From contig NZ_JAFMZO010000002.1 in the NCBI RefSeq assembly GCF_024436395.1, forward strand, positions 248,001 through 312,000: a DNA stretch of 64,000 nt, given 5' to 3'. Within the stretch, counting starts at the first letter, position 1; each line of letters starts with the position of its first letter. The translations under genes and the position numbers were made by a program. Below the pieces are notes generated by a model. That model was not told where the DNA came from and searched no databases. It saw nothing but the letters and a program-made list of their open reading frames with translations. The DNA is from Paradesertivirga mongoliensis. Its GTDB lineage: Bacteria > Bacteroidota > Bacteroidia > Sphingobacteriales > Sphingobacteriaceae. Positions 19,036 through 26,725 of the stretch are shown here, piece after piece.

Positions 19036-19080
19036 AAAATGCACGGTTCGTGTTTAAGAGCACCGACCGTGCATTTTTTT
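19036..19080. terminator. bidirectional intrinsic terminator
   Basis: AAAATGCACGGT (19036-19047) pairs with ACCGTGCATTTT (19066-19077), and the T run extends to 19080. It lies between convergent genes, with A residues on the left that act as the T tract for the minus strand. Confidence 0.8.
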
Positions 19081-19506
19081 CTAATTAGCCTCGGTATACT
19101 TTTTAAAATTGTCAAGGATGGCTTGCCAGCCACTTCGCTGCATTTCTTCCGAATTCTGATTTTCTGCGTCAAATGTTTCTACCACTTTCGTTTGATTTCC
19201 TTGCTGCTCAAATGTAACGCTTACATGCCTGCCATCGCCCATGGTGTATTCGATCAGTTTATTTTCTTCCACCACATCATAGATACCTCCAAAATCAAAA
19301 CTAAAACTTCCATCTTTTGCAGCCATGGTAGTAGTAAACTTTCCCCCAACTTTTAAATCATTTTCTGCATACGGAGCGTGCCAGTCGTCGGAAGCATTGC
19401 ACCAGTTGGTAATATGTTCGGCACCCGTCCATAACTTCCAAACTTTTGAAACCGGGGCATTAACTGTAGCTTCTACAGTAATTGTGTTTGTTTTAACTGT
19501 TTCCAT
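19081..19506 (-). CDS. SRPBCC / AHSA1-type domain protein
   Basis: A 141-residue helix-grip protein. The start is ATG 19506, because the longer frame (to 19545) overlaps the promoter. Family features are VEATVNAPVSKVWKLWT, ITNWCNASDDWHAP and the C-terminal SGWQAILDNFKKY helix. Such proteins bind hydrophobic ligands or resemble the Hsp90 activator Aha1; the actual ligand is unknown. It is monocistronic and convergent with the lipoprotein gene. Confidence 0.85.
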   Translation of the reverse strand: METVKTNTITVEATVNAPVSKVWKLWTGAEHITNWCNASDDWHAPYAENDLKVGGKFTTTMAAKDGSFSFDFGGIYDVVEENKLIEYTMGDGRHVSVTFEQQGNQTKVVETFDAENQNSEEMQRSGWQAILDNFKKYTEAN

Positions 19507-19542
19507 CTTTTTAGATCTTGAGTTTATGTTGTTCCTTTGATA

Positions 19543-19550
19543 CAAACATA
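19543..19550 (-). promoter_or_regulatory. promoter -7 element for SRPBCC gene
   Basis: On the minus strand TATGTTTG, an exact TAnnTTTG match, lies 36 bp before the ATG at 19506. No clear -33 TTG is seen. Confidence 0.45.
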
Positions 19551-19648
19551 CCTGTGTTTGATGCGAAGCACCATGTCTGAGAACGACATTAAGCGGTAAT
19601 TTTCCGACATTAAAACCATTTATGAACCTACCACGTATTTAACAACAC

Positions 19649-20101
19649 ATGCATAAGCTAAAACAACAGCAGTTTTTACCCATTAGTTTAGAAGAAGCCT
19701 GGAATTTTTTCTCAAATCCAAAAAATCTAAATAAAATAACACCTTCAAATCTGGTGTTTGAAATTACATCGGAGGTTCCTGAAACTATTTATGAAGGTTT
19801 AATGATCACTTACAAAATTAAGCCCATGCTTAACATCTCAACTAAGTGGTGTACGGAAATAACTCTGGTTAAAGAAAAAGAAGTATTTGTGGATGAACAG
19901 CGAAAAGGCCCATACGCCCTTTGGCGGCACGAGCATCGCTTTGAAGCATTGAACGAAGGGGTTTTAATGACAGATACCCTGGATTATCGTATTGGAAAAT
20001 CCGTTTTCGGCTGGGTTGCAGGGAAATTATTTGTTCACAAAAAAGTTCGCGAAATTTTCAGTTATCGCCAAAAAGTACTCGAAGACCGGTTTAAGCGCTA
20101 G
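19649..20101 (+). CDS. SRPBCC family protein (COG4276-like)
   Basis: A 150-residue helix-grip protein with the layout of the COG4276 ligand-binding group: FLPISLEEAWNFFSNPKNLNKITP at the N-terminus and YALWRHEHRFEAL, then DTLDYRIG, in the second half. It is divergent from the preceding SRPBCC gene and its end overlaps the convergent sugar dehydrogenase gene by 4 bp. The ligand is unknown. Confidence 0.8.
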   Translation: MHKLKQQQFLPISLEEAWNFFSNPKNLNKITPSNLVFEITSEVPETIYEGLMITYKIKPMLNISTKWCTEITLVKEKEVFVDEQRKGPYALWRHEHRFEALNEGVLMTDTLDYRIGKSVFGWVAGKLFVHKKVREIFSYRQKVLEDRFKR

Positions 20102-21252
20102 CTTCCGGGCATTAACTTTACCAGCTTACCGGGAGCTTCGGTAATTACATAAATGTACCCATCGGGACTTTGTGCTACATGCCTTATTCTGGCAAAATCT
20201 TCCATCAACTTCTCTTCGGAAGCAAACCTGGTTCCATCGAGGCTAACGCGATTCAGGAATCTGAAAGCCAGATTGGCAATAAGTAAATTCCCTTTCCAAC
20301 CCGGATATTTGTCGCTGGTTACCAGGGCCATCCCGCAAGGTGCCGGAGATGGAACCCAATATTTAACAGGATTTTGCACACCCTCCATCTCCTGCTTGTC
20401 AGATATTTTAGTACCGTTGTAATTTATACCATAAGTCACCAGCGGCCATCCATAATTTTTCCCTTTTTCGATCAGATTAAGCTCGTCTCCTCCCCTCGGA
20501 CCATGTTCGACTGCCCATAAACGGTTATTTTCCTTATCATAAGCCATTCCCTGAGGATTTCGGTGACCATAAGACCAGATAGAGGGCTTCGCATCAGCCT
20601 GGTTCACAAAAGGATTGTCTGTAGGAACCCTTCCGTCGTCAAACAGACGATGGATCTTACCGTAGTTAGTACTCAGATCCTGGACACGCTTGTTAGTCCC
20701 ACGCTCTCCTGCTACTACATACATATAACCTTCGTTATCAAAAGAAATCCTGCTTCCATAGTGAATACCTGATGAAAGCGCAGGTCCCGCTACAAATAAT
20801 TCCTGGTGCTGCACTAACTGATTGCCTTGCAATTTGGCCCGCATGACGGCCGTTGCCGCGCCAACTTCCAGGGGTTTAGAATAGGCAAAATAGATCCAGC
20901 CGGTTTCCCGATAATTGGGATGAAGCTGAATATCCATCAAGCCGCCCTGTCCGCGGGTTGATACCTTGGGCACTCCGGAAATCTTTTCGCCCGTAAACTT
21001 ATCATCTTTAAAAACCAGGATCTCTCCACGTTTTTCTGTTATCAGCAGACGCCCGTCGGGCAGCCAGGTCATGCCCCAGGGATTTGTTAGGCCGGAATAA
21101 AGAGTAACCACTTTAACAGGTGCAGAGTTTTGCGTTGAATTTGTTTGCTCGTTAGTAGCCAATGTATCCGCAGTACCACTTGACGAAGGCGAATCTGCAC
21201 TGCATGAAGACAATGATAGGACCGTAAACAGAATTACTGGGAACATACTCAT
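20098..21252 (-). CDS. PQQ-dependent sugar dehydrogenase (GSDH-type), lipoprotein
   Basis: A six-bladed beta-propeller oxidoreductase of 384 residues. The N-terminus is a lipoprotein signal (LSLSSC, Cys 17) with a Ser/Thr-rich linker. The GSDH domain spans about 45-380: NPWGMTWLPDGRLLITEKRGE, IHYGSRISFD, WSYGHRNPQGMAYD, VEHGPRGGDELNLI and NYGWPLVTYGINYNG are family signatures. It oxidises aldose sugars at the cell envelope with PQQ as cofactor. No PQQ synthesis genes are in the window. It is monocistronic. Confidence 0.9.
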   Translation of the reverse strand: MSMFPVILFTVLSLSSCSADSPSSSGTADTLATNEQTNSTQNSAPVKVVTLYSGLTNPWGMTWLPDGRLLITEKRGEILVFKDDKFTGEKISGVPKVSTRGQGGLMDIQLHPNYRETGWIYFAYSKPLEVGAATAVMRAKLQGNQLVQHQELFVAGPALSSGIHYGSRISFDNEGYMYVVAGERGTNKRVQDLSTNYGKIHRLFDDGRVPTDNPFVNQADAKPSIWSYGHRNPQGMAYDKENNRLWAVEHGPRGGDELNLIEKGKNYGWPLVTYGINYNGTKISDKQEMEGVQNPVKYWVPSPAPCGMALVTSDKYPGWKGNLLIANLAFRFLNRVSLDGTRFASEEKLMEDFARIRHVAQSPDGYIYVITEAPGKLVKLMPGS

Positions 21253-21317
21253 ATTGATGTTTTTTTATCTAACAATCGATGCCCGAAATTGCTTCGAAAA
21301 TATCTGGCTTGGTAAGA

Positions 21318-22673
21318 TCATAGAGTTTTTGAAGTGATTTTATGAAGTTCGCTATTTAACCGCTTGATTGTTTGGCTGCTCATCTTCTTTTCTTTGGCCA
21401 GTTTTATGGCTTTTCGTTGCTCATATTCCGCTTCAGCATAGAATCCTAAACGGTATAGTAAGTGAGCCTGCGTATCATGAGTATAATAGGCTGGCTCAAT
21501 CGCTAGCGAACGTCGGCTCCAGGAAATTGCCTTTAACAAATGGTCGGGGTTTTTCGTACCTGTTAAATAATGCTGCCATGCAGCTCTGTTCAGCTCAACC
21601 GCGGTCGGATTTGCCATATGGCTGATTCTGTAAACCAAGCTTAATGAATCTGTTTTTTTACGTTCCAGCTGCTTCCGAACCAGTTTCAATGAGTCAAGGT
21701 GACGCTTATGCCTGCGTTGTGCGGAATCAACACCGAGGCTCATATAATATTGATCATAAAAGTAGCCGGCGGCTCTAAAATAACTGGAAGTATCTTTTAT
21801 AGATCTTTGAAACACAAGCATATTAGACTGATAAGATCGTTGTCCCCTTTTGTAATCGGCACCATGGCTTGCAGATGCGAAGCTCGCTGCTTGCTGGGCC
21901 AGATTGTGATCTTTCTTAGCAATAGCCCGATCTAAGGAGTTTTTGATTGTGCGGTTATTAATGGCAATAGCAAGAGATTTCGGAATGGTTCGGTAAATAC
22001 TATCTCGCAGTTGTTTATACATATGCGACAATTGCAGCGCCTGACTTCCTGCCACCGGTCCGGCTTCTATAATGAATAACATCTCTTTAAATTGATTGAT
22101 CTCAGCGAGGGTAAGGTGCTGAATGTATTCATTAATAAGATCTGAATTGTCGTAATATCCCAGTCGTATGCGCGACTTGATATATCTCATGATAAGGGGC
22201 TTTGTACGATCACCTGCGTCGTACCGCATTTTGTATGCGGCCATATTTTGCTGGCTTTCTATCATTTTAAGTACCGTTGTAGCCAGACTGAGATATTTCT
22301 TTTCATCACCAAGGTAGCCGAAGCTCTTATGAACCTCTATGCCATTGCTTAAAAACACGAATGCAGGATACCTTGTAATTTTATACTCAGTAGCTAATCG
22401 TTGCGATAAAGGACTTCCATAGTCTGCCTTTAGGTTCAGAAAGTTTTGTTCGTAGATTTTGACCAGTTCCGGCTTATTAAGAAATTTTCTTTGCCGGGCA
22501 GCCTCGCTGGATTTTGCTGGACTGGGACCGTCGACGAGTATCATTACAGGCTTAGAGATTTGTTTGGATTTGATAATAAGGGTTTCGACTGAATCTTTTT
22601 CAAACCGGATGCCTTGAGCAATAACATTAGAAATTGAAAAGGCGAACAGAGAAACATAGAGGATAGATTTCAT
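21318..22673 (-). CDS. secreted thioredoxin-fold protein
   Basis: A 451-residue periplasmic protein with a signal peptide (1-19, ending VIAQG). Residues about 25-140 fit a thioredoxin fold (KPVMILVDGPS; NFLNLKADYGSPLSQRLATEYKITRYPAFVFLSNG, with the cis-Pro), but the position of the redox CxxC is DGPSPAKSS, so it lacks redox cysteines. The remainder is helical and TPR-like at the C-terminus (PDHLLKAISWSRRSLAIEPAYYTHDTQAHLLYRLGFYAEAE). Function is unknown. Confidence 0.7.
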   Translation of the reverse strand: MKSILYVSLFAFSISNVIAQGIRFEKDSVETLIIKSKQISKPVMILVDGPSPAKSSEAARQRKFLNKPELVKIYEQNFLNLKADYGSPLSQRLATEYKITRYPAFVFLSNGIEVHKSFGYLGDEKKYLSLATTVLKMIESQQNMAAYKMRYDAGDRTKPLIMRYIKSRIRLGYYDNSDLINEYIQHLTLAEINQFKEMLFIIEAGPVAGSQALQLSHMYKQLRDSIYRTIPKSLAIAINNRTIKNSLDRAIAKKDHNLAQQAASFASASHGADYKRGQRSYQSNMLVFQRSIKDTSSYFRAAGYFYDQYYMSLGVDSAQRRHKRHLDSLKLVRKQLERKKTDSLSLVYRISHMANPTAVELNRAAWQHYLTGTKNPDHLLKAISWSRRSLAIEPAYYTHDTQAHLLYRLGFYAEAEYEQRKAIKLAKEKKMSSQTIKRLNSELHKITSKTL

Positions 22674-22829
22674 TGTGAGGATTTAGTTTTCTAAAATACA
22701 TAATCGGATGAAAAACAAAAGGCACTAGAACAAGTCAAATATTTCCCTATCGCAGGTTCAGTGCAACCATTTTAGCCCTGGAAGCGTATAGAGGGTTTAA
22801 ATTTCTTTAATTTGTTCTGCTTATCACAC

Positions 22830-24185
22830 ATGACTAGATCTATTATTTTTTTCCTCGTTTCTGGTTTGCTCTTTGCTGCCTCCTGCACGTCCGGTAAAAA
22901 AGCCCTTCAACAGGGGAATTACGACGAGGCCGTGTACAAAGCTGTTAAAAGATTGCGCAGTAACAACACGCATAAAAAGTCGCAGGAGACTCTGGGACAA
23001 ACTTACCCTCTGGCCCGGCAATGGCACTTAAACCGGATTAAAAATCTTGAGATTTCGTACGAACGTTTCAAATGGGAACCTATAGCCCGTGAGTATGCTC
23101 TGCTTAACACCTTGTACGACGAAATTTCCCGCTGTCCGGGATGCCTGTCTGCTGTCGCTTCGCCGGTGAACTACACTATGGAATATGAGAGTGCAAAACT
23201 GAAAGCTGCAGCCGACAGATACGAGGCCGGCTTATTAGCGCTTGACAAAGGAAAATCAGGGGATCGAAATGAAGCGAAAATTGCATTTAACCATTTTATG
23301 GAAGCCAACAATTGGCTGAGAGCTTATAAAGATGTAACCGAGAAGCTCAAGGAAGCTGAATATTATGCATCAATTAATGTAATAGTCGAACCAATACCAA
23401 TGCAAAGTCAGGCGCTCAAGCTGAGCAACGAATTTTTTGACAATAAGATCAATGAGTTTTTATTACAGGCGCCGGTTAATCGATTTGTAAAGTTCTATAC
23501 GGTTAAAGAGGCAAAACGTCTTGGTATCACCAAGCCGCATCACGTTATACAACTAGCGTTCGATGATTTTGTAGTTGGGCAGACCTATATGCATGAAAAA
23601 GAAATGGCGCTTATAAAAGACAGCATTCTTTTAGCTACATACGAGGTAGAAGTTCCGCAGACTAGCACGCAAAACGCTGCTAGCACCAGTTCTAAGGAAA
23701 GCAAGGTAACAATCTGCCATACCGTTCCGGGTTCCGATAAAGCTCAAACTCTGGAAATTGCCGAAAGTGCACTAAAAGCACATTTGGAACATGGCGATAA
23801 AATGGGCTCCTGTAACAGCAGTTCTCCTCAGCCAGGTTCAGGCGGCGGAACTAAAAAAGACGTCAGGAAGGTTTATGGGCAGGCAAAAGCAACTATGCAT
23901 GTCTTTACCAGAACGGTAGAGTCAAAAGGCTTGCTGGATTTCAGAATCTTAGACGGCTTTACCAAAAGAGTAATTAGCCAGGAAAAATTGCCGGGAGCCT
24001 TCGTTTGGCAATCGCAATGGGGGTATTACAACGGAGATCAGCGTGCGCTTGAAAAACAGCATCATCAAATCATAAAAAACAAAGAAGTTCCGCCACCGGC
24101 TCCGCAGGATTTGTTCATGGAGTTTACTCAGCCGATTTATCAGCAGCTAACAGCCAAGATCAGACAGTTCTATACTAATTATTAG
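22830..24185 (+). CDS. lipoprotein with helical repeats and embedded CHxxPG-AHLxHGD module
   Basis: A 451-residue lipoprotein; ATG 22830 gives a proper lipobox (FAASC). The N-terminal half is helical with a TPR-like start (KKALQQGNYDEAVYKAVKRL). A compact module at 23706-23813 reads VTICHTVPGS, then AHLEHGDKMGSC; this is the CHxxPG...AHLxHGDxxGxC pattern seen in many secreted bacterial proteins, flanked by Ser/Gly-rich linkers. The C-terminus is beta-rich (VYGQAKATMHVFTRTVESKGLLDFRILDG). The start at 22812 is rejected because it spoils the leader. Confidence 0.65.
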   Translation: MTRSIIFFLVSGLLFAASCTSGKKALQQGNYDEAVYKAVKRLRSNNTHKKSQETLGQTYPLARQWHLNRIKNLEISYERFKWEPIAREYALLNTLYDEISRCPGCLSAVASPVNYTMEYESAKLKAAADRYEAGLLALDKGKSGDRNEAKIAFNHFMEANNWLRAYKDVTEKLKEAEYYASINVIVEPIPMQSQALKLSNEFFDNKINEFLLQAPVNRFVKFYTVKEAKRLGITKPHHVIQLAFDDFVVGQTYMHEKEMALIKDSILLATYEVEVPQTSTQNAASTSSKESKVTICHTVPGSDKAQTLEIAESALKAHLEHGDKMGSCNSSSPQPGSGGGTKKDVRKVYGQAKATMHVFTRTVESKGLLDFRILDGFTKRVISQEKLPGAFVWQSQWGYYNGDQRALEKQHHQIIKNKEVPPPAPQDLFMEFTQPIYQQLTAKIRQFYTNY

Positions 24186-24219
24186 ATTCATTAATGCACG
24201 GGAAAGTATCAGTTGTTAA

Positions 24220-24492
24220 GTGAATAAGTTGAATCTATATATTTTAAAGCATATCGGCACCCTGGAAATGATCGGTGTGATCATGCGCATCATCAGTTTC
24301 ACACTGGTAAGCTGGCTTGGACCTGAAAGTCCCTTTCTGTTTGTTTGGATATTCAATACCGCCGATGCCCTGCTTCTTTCGTGGTGCGCCATTTTGAAGA
24401 AAGAAAAAGCTTATACCGTGCTGAACGGCTTTTGGATCCTGGTTGGAATAGTTGGAATACTAAGAACGGTAGGCTTACTGCAGATACCGTAA
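24220..24492 (+). CDS. small three-helix membrane protein
   Basis: A 90-residue protein starting at GTG with three predicted membrane helices (about 15-35, 38-57, 66-86). It resembles the CBU_0592-like group of small membrane proteins in size and layout, but this is not certain. It lies 34 bp after the lipoprotein gene and may be co-transcribed with it. A terminator follows. Confidence 0.55.
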   Translation: MNKLNLYILKHIGTLEMIGVIMRIISFTLVSWLGPESPFLFVWIFNTADALLLSWCAILKKEKAYTVLNGFWILVGIVGILRTVGLLQIP

Positions 24493-24495
24493 AAC

Positions 24496-24521
24496 TCCGC
24501 AAAGCCCTTCAACTTTGCGGA
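24496..24521. terminator. bidirectional hairpin terminator
   Basis: TCCGCAAAG (24496-24504) pairs with CTTTGCGGA (24513-24521). A T-rich stretch follows on the plus strand. It separates two convergent genes. Confidence 0.6.
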
Positions 24522-24530
24522 ATCTTATTT

Positions 24531-24968
24531 TTACTTCTTCTCAACGCAATTAAACATCCACTGCACTCCGAATTTATCGGTACAACTGCCGTAGTAAGCG
24601 CCCCAGAACATATCCTGAAGTTCCATAGTCACCTGCCCGTCGGCAGACAAGGCGTCGAATAACCTTTTAGTTTCGCTCCTGGTATCGGGTTCAAGATTTA
24701 TATGCACATTGTTTCCGAATTTTACGCTGAAACCCATGCTCTCAGGTGCATCTGTACCCATTAACACATGTTCGCCAACAATCGCAAGTTCAATATGCAT
24801 AATCAGCTTTTTGTCCTCATCTGCAACCGGAGGCGTCTCGTCTGAAGGCGGAATATCGCCAAAACGATTTATACCGCCTATAAATTCTCCTCCAAAAACG
24901 GTTTTGTAAAAATTAAACACTTCTTCGGTGTTACGCTGAAAATTAAGATAGGTGCTTGTGCGTGCCAT
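24531..24968 (-). CDS. VOC family protein (PhnB-like glyoxalase fold)
   Basis: A 145-residue protein of the vicinal-oxygen-chelate superfamily, PhnB/DUF1338-unrelated type: YLNFQRNTEEVFNFYKTVFGGEF at the N-terminus, HVLMGTDAPES in the middle and WGAYYGSCTDKFGVQWMFNC at the C-terminus. The family binds metal and small ligands; the substrate is unknown. A good promoter lies upstream (24990-25019), and the gene is monocistronic. Confidence 0.9.
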   Translation of the reverse strand: MARTSTYLNFQRNTEEVFNFYKTVFGGEFIGGINRFGDIPPSDETPPVADEDKKLIMHIELAIVGEHVLMGTDAPESMGFSVKFGNNVHINLEPDTRSETKRLFDALSADGQVTMELQDMFWGAYYGSCTDKFGVQWMFNCVEKK

Positions 24969-24989
24969 AATATTTAGCTTTCATTTCTC

Positions 24990-25019
24990 CAAAGGTAACA
25001 CGGTTGGCATTGGCTGCAA
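24990..25019 (-). promoter_or_regulatory. promoter of VOC gene
   Basis: On the minus strand TTG (25017-25019, in TTTGC) is followed after 19 bp by TACCTTTG (24990-24997). This is a full match to the Bacteroidetes TTG-N19-TAnnTTTG promoter; the start codon is 21 bp downstream. Confidence 0.75.
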
Positions 25020-25186
25020 AGACTTATTAGCGACAATATATAGGGTGGAATCCGTCAATTGGGCTGTTAAGGGCTACTGACATCAAGTATATCAGACCGC
25101 TCATCCCGGAACAGCTTCTTAAAAAAAGGTGAGCAAACTAAAGGCACAGCTCAATCGAAGGAAATTTCAGACGTCAGATGATCTGA

Positions 25187-26134
25187 TTACCACAACATTA
25201 TTGGCTTAACACTCTTTGCATAAGAGTAGTCAAAAATCTGATAACCAACTAGTTTAATATTTTCTTTACCCGGAAAATCTGAATTTAAATATCCACTGGT
25301 AATGATTCCATAAGCATCTTCGAAATCATAAATCCTGAAATAGTCAGCAGAAAAACCTGGCTCAGCGCTGAAGATAATCACTATTGGAAAGATTTTCCCT
25401 TGCGATTTTGCTGCCTGCCCGAGATAGCTGAGCCTGCCAAGGACATATTGAAATGATAATGCCTGTTGATAAACATGTACCAGTATCCGGTCGCTGTTTT
25501 TAACCAACTCATTGGCCATGTACAATTCTTTCCCCGAGGGCCTCACAAACCATCCTATATATTCCTCGGTTTTAACCATTGGAGTTTGTGCCCGCCCCCA
25601 TTGCTTCAGTTTGGTGAGAATTTTTACATAGTTTTTGAAAGTACCGTCACCATTCCACCATTCTTTTTCGAGGTTCAGGGTATTAAAACGCTCAAGGGTG
25701 TCTGTTTTTGAGCGATTAAAAGAATCCAGGTAACTCGAAATAAAAGCATCCGACCCTACAACAGCGGTATTCTCCTTTATCCCGTACTGCGTTTTAGCAA
25801 GTTTCAAAAACCTGGCCAGGTGCCCGGCTTTTGCTGGAGTCATGGCTTGTGTCAAATCGTAAAAGCTAAGTGTATTAATGCGCTTGCTGAGACACCATCG
25901 CAATAAGCTGTTTTCTTTTACTGTATCGCCCATAATAGATGATGTCGAGTCTATGTAAAGGCCGTGATAATGGTTATATGTCGTTCCCGAAGGGCTTGAA
26001 CTAGTAGAAATATCGGCTTGAGCTTCATTTTCAGCCACTGGCTTAGAAATATAAAAACCGTCTTTTTGGCAAGAGTTAAAAGTGATAACAGTCAATATAA
26101 TCAGCGTAATGCGACGGATCAGAACCTTTGACAT
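25187..26134 (-). CDS. hypothetical lipoprotein
   Basis: A 315-residue lipoprotein (lipobox TFNSC, Cys 22) with a Ser-rich linker. The remainder alternates helices and strands (INTLSFYDL, IKENTAVVGSD, SDRILVHVYQQA, GKIFPIVIIFSAEP, AYGIITSGY), which fits a TIM-barrel-like fold such as that of glycosidase-related proteins. I see no catalytic motif that settles a family. It is monocistronic. Confidence 0.55.
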   Translation of the reverse strand: MSKVLIRRITLIILTVITFNSCQKDGFYISKPVAENEAQADISTSSSPSGTTYNHYHGLYIDSTSSIMGDTVKENSLLRWCLSKRINTLSFYDLTQAMTPAKAGHLARFLKLAKTQYGIKENTAVVGSDAFISSYLDSFNRSKTDTLERFNTLNLEKEWWNGDGTFKNYVKILTKLKQWGRAQTPMVKTEEYIGWFVRPSGKELYMANELVKNSDRILVHVYQQALSFQYVLGRLSYLGQAAKSQGKIFPIVIIFSAEPGFSADYFRIYDFEDAYGIITSGYLNSDFPGKENIKLVGYQIFDYSYAKSVKPIMLW

Positions 26135-26309
26135 TTTTGGGCAACAACCAGCTTGTTTAAGTAATATTCTGGGATAAATATAGAAATTAGCAAGCCATTA
26201 AACTGTGTTGCAAGCCTTTTTGAAAATAAAAAATTAAAAAAGCCGTCACGAATGCAATCAATTTACCGTTTTAAGTGTTTATGAACTGACTAGCTAAGCA
26301 CCAACAAAA

Positions 26310-26708
26310 TTGACAAACGAATCTTTGAGTCAAAACGGCTTTTCAATTGCGAAGCCAAAAAAAGTTTTAATGATAGACGATGATGTGTCATGTCTGGAAA
26401 TTATGCAAATGGTTGTTAACGATCTTGGTTACGAGACCTATGCCTTTCCAACCTGGACCTCGGAGACTATTCAGCAAATCATCGACATCGCTCCCGATGT
26501 AATTATTCTGGATGAATGGCTAATTGGCGTTAAGGGAAGCGAACTTTGTGTGATTTTAAAATCAATTAATCAGTTACGAACAGTGCCCGTAGTACTTATT
26601 TCGGGAGTAGACGGACTGGCAGAGATTGCAAAAAGGTCATTTGCCGATGGCTATATCAACAAGCCGTTCGCAATTACTGATTTGGAAAAAATGGTGACAG
26701 AGCTCTAA
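26310..26708 (+). CDS. orphan response regulator receiver domain
   Basis: A single receiver domain of 132 residues without an output domain. The acidic pocket is D23-D25 (MIDDD), the phospho-acceptor is D68 (VIILDEW), the switch Ser is S98 (LISG) and the conserved Lys is K118 (NKPF). The only ATG in frame near the start would cut into strand 1, so a TTG at 26310 or 26325 must be used. It may relay phosphate between kinases or act by protein contact. Confidence 0.85.
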   Translation: MTNESLSQNGFSIAKPKKVLMIDDDVSCLEIMQMVVNDLGYETYAFPTWTSETIQQIIDIAPDVIILDEWLIGVKGSELCVILKSINQLRTVPVVLISGVDGLAEIAKRSFADGYINKPFAITDLEKMVTEL

Positions 26709-26725
26709 ACCCTATTGAGCTTCAG

